A stretch of 8,600 bases of DNA from Gammaproteobacteria bacterium. Lineage in GTDB: Bacteria; Pseudomonadota; Gammaproteobacteria; Pseudomonadales; Halomonadaceae. Below the pieces are notes generated by a model, which had not been told where the DNA came from, did no database searches, and was given only the letters and a program-made list of their open reading frames with translations. Below are positions 5,788 to 8,600 of this stretch, piece by piece. The stretch is from assembly GCA_023485185.1 (NCBI GenBank), contig JAMCZP010000237.1, forward strand, positions 1-8,600, read 5' to 3'. A program made the position numbers and the translations under genes. Position 1 is the first letter of the stretch; every line of letters starts with the position of its first letter.

Positions 5788-7875
5788 ATGAGCTTGTTTG
5801 CAACGCTTTCGCGTTCGGTCGCCCTGGCTGTCATGCTGGTTATTACCAGCCCAGCAGCATTAGCGCAACTTGAGCCGACCGACGAACAACGCCAGGCGGC
5901 AGTGGAAATTGCGGATTCACTCCGCTACGGCCACTATGCTGATATTAATTTTGACGAAGCGTGGTCGCAGGATGCCTTCCAACGCTATCTCGATATACTT
6001 GATGGTCAGCGTGCCTATTTGCTACGCGGCGATATCGAGCCTTATCGCCACCTCGAAAACGGCATGGCAGACGCTATCTTCAGCGGCGACCTAGACGACG
6101 CTTTCGCTTTATATAACACATTTAGCCAACGGCAACGCGCTCGCTTAGAGTCATTACTGGCGCAGCTCGATGAAGGGCTAGATTTTGAGTTTGATAGTGA
6201 TGAGCGATTGGAAATTGATCGTGAAGACGCTCAATGGGCGAATCGTAAAAGCGAACTCGACGAATTATGGCGCAAACGGCTTAAAAACGATGCGCTCACC
6301 CTCGCATTAACTGACCAAGACAACGAGCAGATTGAAAACAATCTGCGCCAGCGTTATCAAGGCCAGCTTACCCGGATTGAACAAACCGAAACAGAAGACG
6401 TTTTTGGCGTACTAATGGCGGCGGTTACCAGCAGTATTGACCCACATACTGGCTACCTTTCGCCACGCCAAGGCGAATCATTTGATATTCAAATGAGCCT
6501 TTCGCTAGAAGGCATTGGCGCCCTACTCCAATCTGACGGCGAGTACGTTAAAGTCGCAAGCTTAGTGCCTGGTGGCCCGGCAGAACGCGCAGGCGTTTTG
6601 GAACCTGCTGATCGCATCATTGCCGTTGGACAGGAAGATGGCGAGATGGTGAATGTCGTCGGCATGCGCCTAGATAATGTCGTTGACCTGATTCGCGGGC
6701 CCAAAGGCTCAATCGTTCGCCTGGACGTAGTACCTGCTCAAGCGGTCGATATGACACGCTCGCAAACTGTCGAAATTACACGTGATACCGTCAGTCTTGA
6801 AGACCAGGCCGCGCACGGCGAAGTCATTGAAGTCCAGCGCGATGGTGAACCCCACCGCCTTGGCGTTATCAACATCCCCACTTTCTATGTTGACTTTGAT
6901 GCATGGCAAGCCGGTGAAGAGGAGTATCGCAGCACCACGCGCGACGTGGCTCGCGAAATAGAGCGCTTGAAAGAAGAGGGCGTGGAAGGCATCGTGCTTG
7001 ATCTGCGTAACAATGGTGGTGGTGCGCTTCAGGAAGCAAACTCACTCATTGGCCTGTTTATTGATCGTGGCCCCACCGTTCAAGTACGTGACGCTCAAGG
7101 CCGTATCCAGCTGTATGGTGACACCGAAGCCGGTACGCTTTATGACGGCCCGCTAGGTGTGCTCGTCAACCGCCTCTCCGCCTCGGCATCTGAAATTTTT
7201 GCAGGCGCTATTCAGGACTACGGCCGCGGCCTCGTACTGGGCACCTCTACGTTTGGCAAAGGCACCGTACAAACCCTCAATGACCTTAGCCATGGTCAGA
7301 TCAAATTAACCCGTGCCAAGTTCTATCGCATTTCGGGCGACAGTACCCAGAACCGTGGCGTTGAACCAGATATCACGTTCCCAAGCCTACTTGACCCCGA
7401 GCGCATCGGCGAAAGCAGCCTGGATAACGCCCTGGAGTGGGATACCGTACAGAACGTTCAATATCGTCGCTATGGCGAACCAGAAACGATGCTGGATAAG
7501 TTGATTGCGCAGCACGATGCACGTGCGCAAGATAATCCCAACTTCCGCTATCTGGAGCGCCAGTCAACACTTGCGCGCCAGCTACGCGAGCAGCACACCA
7601 GCGTCAGCTTAAATCGCGAACAGCGTCAGCGTGAAATGGAAGCCCAGGAAGCCGAACAGCTCTCCTTGGAAAACCAGCGCCGCCGCGCCCTGGGACTAGA
7701 TGAGTTGGAAGAGTGGATGGATGCCCGGATGGAAGGCAGCGACGAAATAGAAGAAATCGACTCGACAGAAGATGACGCAACGGCTGTTGATAGAGCCTAT
7801 GTACTCGAGTCAGCGGAAGTTCTACTCGACTATGCACATTTGAAGGAAACTCAACGGTTAGCAGCTAAGCGCTGA
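5788..7875 (+). CDS. prc: periplasmic tail-specific carboxy-terminal protease Prc
   Basis: Prc (Tsp) is a periplasmic S41 endoprotease that degrades proteins with nonpolar C termini. In E. coli it acts on cell-wall hydrolase control and on FtsI maturation, and in Pseudomonas it contributes to RseA/MucA-type anti-sigma turnover. The 695-residue product matches the family (682 in E. coli). Residues 1-26 are a signal peptide with a hydrophobic core and an AALA|Q cleavage site. An N-terminal helical domain follows to about 235. PDZ covers about 236-320 (SLSLEGIGALL, then LVPGGPAERAG). The S41 core begins near 355, with DLRNNGGG at 405-412. The catalytic set is complete: S466 in SASASE, D477, and K491 in TFGKGT; the 25-residue Ser-Lys spacing equals E. 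coli S430/K455 (mature numbering). The C-terminal region from about 540 is charged and Glu/Arg-rich. GGGAG at 5773-5777 lies 10 bp before the ATG. Confidence 0.97.
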   Translation: MSLFATLSRSVALAVMLVITSPAALAQLEPTDEQRQAAVEIADSLRYGHYADINFDEAWSQDAFQRYLDILDGQRAYLLRGDIEPYRHLENGMADAIFSGDLDDAFALYNTFSQRQRARLESLLAQLDEGLDFEFDSDERLEIDREDAQWANRKSELDELWRKRLKNDALTLALTDQDNEQIENNLRQRYQGQLTRIEQTETEDVFGVLMAAVTSSIDPHTGYLSPRQGESFDIQMSLSLEGIGALLQSDGEYVKVASLVPGGPAERAGVLEPADRIIAVGQEDGEMVNVVGMRLDNVVDLIRGPKGSIVRLDVVPAQAVDMTRSQTVEITRDTVSLEDQAAHGEVIEVQRDGEPHRLGVINIPTFYVDFDAWQAGEEEYRSTTRDVAREIERLKEEGVEGIVLDLRNNGGGALQEANSLIGLFIDRGPTVQVRDAQGRIQLYGDTEAGTLYDGPLGVLVNRLSASASEIFAGAIQDYGRGLVLGTSTFGKGTVQTLNDLSHGQIKLTRAKFYRISGDSTQNRGVEPDITFPSLLDPERIGESSLDNALEWDTVQNVQYRRYGEPETMLDKLIAQHDARAQDNPNFRYLERQSTLARQLREQHTSVSLNREQRQREMEAQEAEQLSLENQRRRALGLDELEEWMDARMEGSDEIEEIDSTEDDATAVDRAYVLESAEVLLDYAHLKETQRLAAKR

Positions 7876-7905
7876 TTAGCCTGTCGTTAAAAAATCAAGC
7901 AAACA

Positions 7906-7938
7906 AAAACGCCGGCCCCTCAACAGGGCTGGCGTTTT
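7906..7938. terminator. bidirectional intrinsic terminator between prc and arsR
   Basis: The stem AAAACGCCGGCCC/GGGCTGGCGTTTT (7906-7918 with 7926-7938) has 13 pairs including one G-T and a 7-base loop. The A-run on the left and T-run on the right give a U-tract in both directions, so it can end both the prc transcript and the convergent arsR transcript. Confidence 0.92.
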
Positions 7939-7955
7939 GCATGGTAACGCTTATC

Positions 7956-8321
7956 TCAACAGAGCGCTGCACGGCGCCCAGGCCGATCACCCATTTTCGT
8001 TAAGCGCTGGGTGAGTGCCGTCAGTTGAACGACACTTCCCCGACTACCCGCCTGTATAATTTCCTGCGCCCATTCCGGGAGCTGAGGGGCAAGACGATAA
8101 TAGACCCACTGCCCTTCCCGCTGATCACTCAACAGCCCACACTGGCGCAATTGAGCCAAGTGGCGCGACACTTTAGGCTGCGACTCCTGCAGCGCCTGGG
8201 TCATCTCACACACGCACAGCTCCTGCTCCTGGGCAATCAGCAGCACTAGCATCAAACGTGTTTCATCGCTTAAACACTTAAACACCTGTAGGGCTTGCGG
8301 TGTGTTTACGTTACCCACCAT
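7956..8321 (-). CDS. arsR: ArsR-family metalloid-responsive repressor
   Basis: This is a 121-residue winged-helix repressor of the ArsR/SmtB family, most like As(III)/Sb(III)-responsive ArsR of E. coli, a dimer that leaves its operator when metalloid binds. The order is an N-terminal helix (LQVFKCLSDETRLMLVLLI), the metal site ELCVCEM with C36 and C38, the recognition helix SQPKVSRHLAQLRQ (47-60), and the wing QREGQWVYYRL (67-77). E. coli ArsR has CVCDLC; here the third Cys is Thr41. The two retained positions are those reported as necessary for the response, so the sensor should still work. C16, C61 and a C-terminal C121 are extra. AGGA lies 5 bp before the ATG. No arsB, acr3, arsC or arsH is adjacent: prc converges on one side and tRNA-Asn lies behind. 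Target genes must be outside the window, or the regulator serves another purpose. Confidence 0.9.
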   Translation of the reverse strand: MVGNVNTPQALQVFKCLSDETRLMLVLLIAQEQELCVCEMTQALQESQPKVSRHLAQLRQCGLLSDQREGQWVYYRLAPQLPEWAQEIIQAGSRGSVVQLTALTQRLTKMGDRPGRRAALC

Positions 8322-8329
8322 GCTCTTCC

Positions 8330-8357
8330 TAAACTCATTGATTATTTATCTAGTTTA
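8330..8357. promoter_or_regulatory. candidate arsR operator and promoter region
   Basis: TAAACT (8330-8335) and AGTTTA (8352-8357) form a perfect 6-bp inverted repeat with 16 bp between, in an AT-rich stretch directly upstream of the arsR start. On the minus strand TAGATA (8347-8352) with a weak TTGGTC 17 bp upstream could be a promoter overlapping the dyad. Autorepression through such a site is the family habit, but the repeat is not a match I can name. Confidence 0.35.
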
Positions 8358-8414
8358 CGTCACTGGAGAGACCAACGGTAACCATGCGTTCGGATGCTTA
8401 ACGCCAGACACGAC

Positions 8415-8444
8415 AAAAAACCCAAATGCTATTAAGCAACGGGT
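8415..8444 (-). terminator. intrinsic terminator of tRNA-Asn
   Basis: Read on the minus strand, ACCC pairs with GGGT and, inside a short internal loop, TGC pairs with GCA around TTAATA. A run of six T bases follows (8415-8420). It lies about 43 bp beyond the CCA end of tRNA-Asn and would separate it from arsR. The stem is not very strong. Confidence 0.55.
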
Positions 8445-8486
8445 AAGAAAAAAGTATTGAGAATAGATGAATAGTGGAAAACTAAA

Positions 8487-8562
8487 TGGCTCCTCGAGCA
8501 GGACTCGAACCTGCGACCCAATGATTAACAGTCATTTGCTCTACCAACTGAGCTATCGAGGA
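8487..8562 (-). tRNA. tRNA-Asn (anticodon GTT), CCA encoded
   Basis: On the minus strand the acceptor strands TCCTCGA and TCGAGGA pair, with discriminator G and encoded CCA (plus-strand TGG at 8487-8489). The D-arm is GCTC/GAGC, the anticodon stem is AATGA/TCATT around CTGTTAA with anticodon GTT (complement of 8527-8529), and the T-arm is GCAGG/CCTGC around TTCGAGT. Its promoter is not clear in the 38 bp left before the window edge: a TTGATA-N17-ATTATT pair there abuts the tRNA end and would start transcription inside the gene. Confidence 0.96.
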
Positions 8563-8570
8563 ATAATGCG

Positions 8571-8600
8571 CTACCTGAACAGCGTATCAAGCACAGGTAG
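8571..8600. repeat. inverted repeat at the window edge
   Basis: CTACCTG (8571-8577) and CAGGTAG (8594-8600) are perfect 7-bp inverted arms with 16 bp between. The right arm ends exactly at the window boundary and may continue. It could be a hairpin in the tRNA-Asn precursor leader, an operator, or the end of a neighbouring unit; nothing here decides. Confidence 0.4.

Noticed and set aside
8025..8249. Plus-strand open frame opposite arsR
   Set aside because: It is fully antisense to a clear ArsR gene and has no domain features.
8563..8595. TTGATA-N17-ATTATT as the tRNA-Asn promoter
   Set aside because: The -10 element abuts the mature 5' end, so transcription would begin inside the tRNA.

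Overview
The window looks like ordinary core chromosome of a gammaproteobacterium. The order ispE, tRNA-Gln, prs, rplY, pth, ychF, tRNA-Met is a conserved housekeeping block known from Pseudomonas and relatives. The intermediate base composition, the long two-domain L25 with an acidic tail, and the acidic proteins overall would fit Halomonas-like Oceanospirillales. That assignment is inference from protein character and gene order, not from any search.

Layout. The 3' end of ispE (isoprenoid precursor synthesis) runs in from the left, followed closely by tRNA-Gln(TTG). Then come prs (PRPP synthase, GTG start), rplY (long L25/CTC ribosomal protein) and a strong intrinsic terminator. Next on the same strand are pth (peptidyl-tRNA hydrolase) and ychF (ribosome-associated ATPase). 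Elongator tRNA-Met(CAT) follows with its own near-consensus promoter and ends at a bidirectional terminator. That terminator is shared with the convergent minus-strand aminopeptidase gene apeB (family M18). apeB diverges across 138 bp from prc, a periplasmic PDZ/S41 tail-specific protease on the plus strand. prc converges at a second bidirectional terminator on a minus-strand arsR. Behind arsR, also on the minus strand, lie tRNA-Asn(GTT) and its terminator.

How the genes relate. The left half is a translation and nucleotide supply block: PRPP, a 5S rRNA-binding protein, peptidyl-tRNA recycling, a ribosome-binding ATPase and two tRNAs. The middle holds two proteolysis genes, one cytosolic (apeB) and one exported (prc). 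The right end carries a lone ArsR-type metalloid sensor with no ars efflux or reductase genes beside it inside the window.

No insertion sequence, prophage, CRISPR array, toxin-antitoxin pair or recognisable defence system was seen, and no gene looks broken or foreign. No stretch without a gene exceeds 300 bases; the longest is 8322-8486. I do not see an undescribed multi-gene system. The points worth a second look are regulatory: dyads before prs, in the apeB/prc divergent region and before arsR, and leader RNA structures before rplY and pth.
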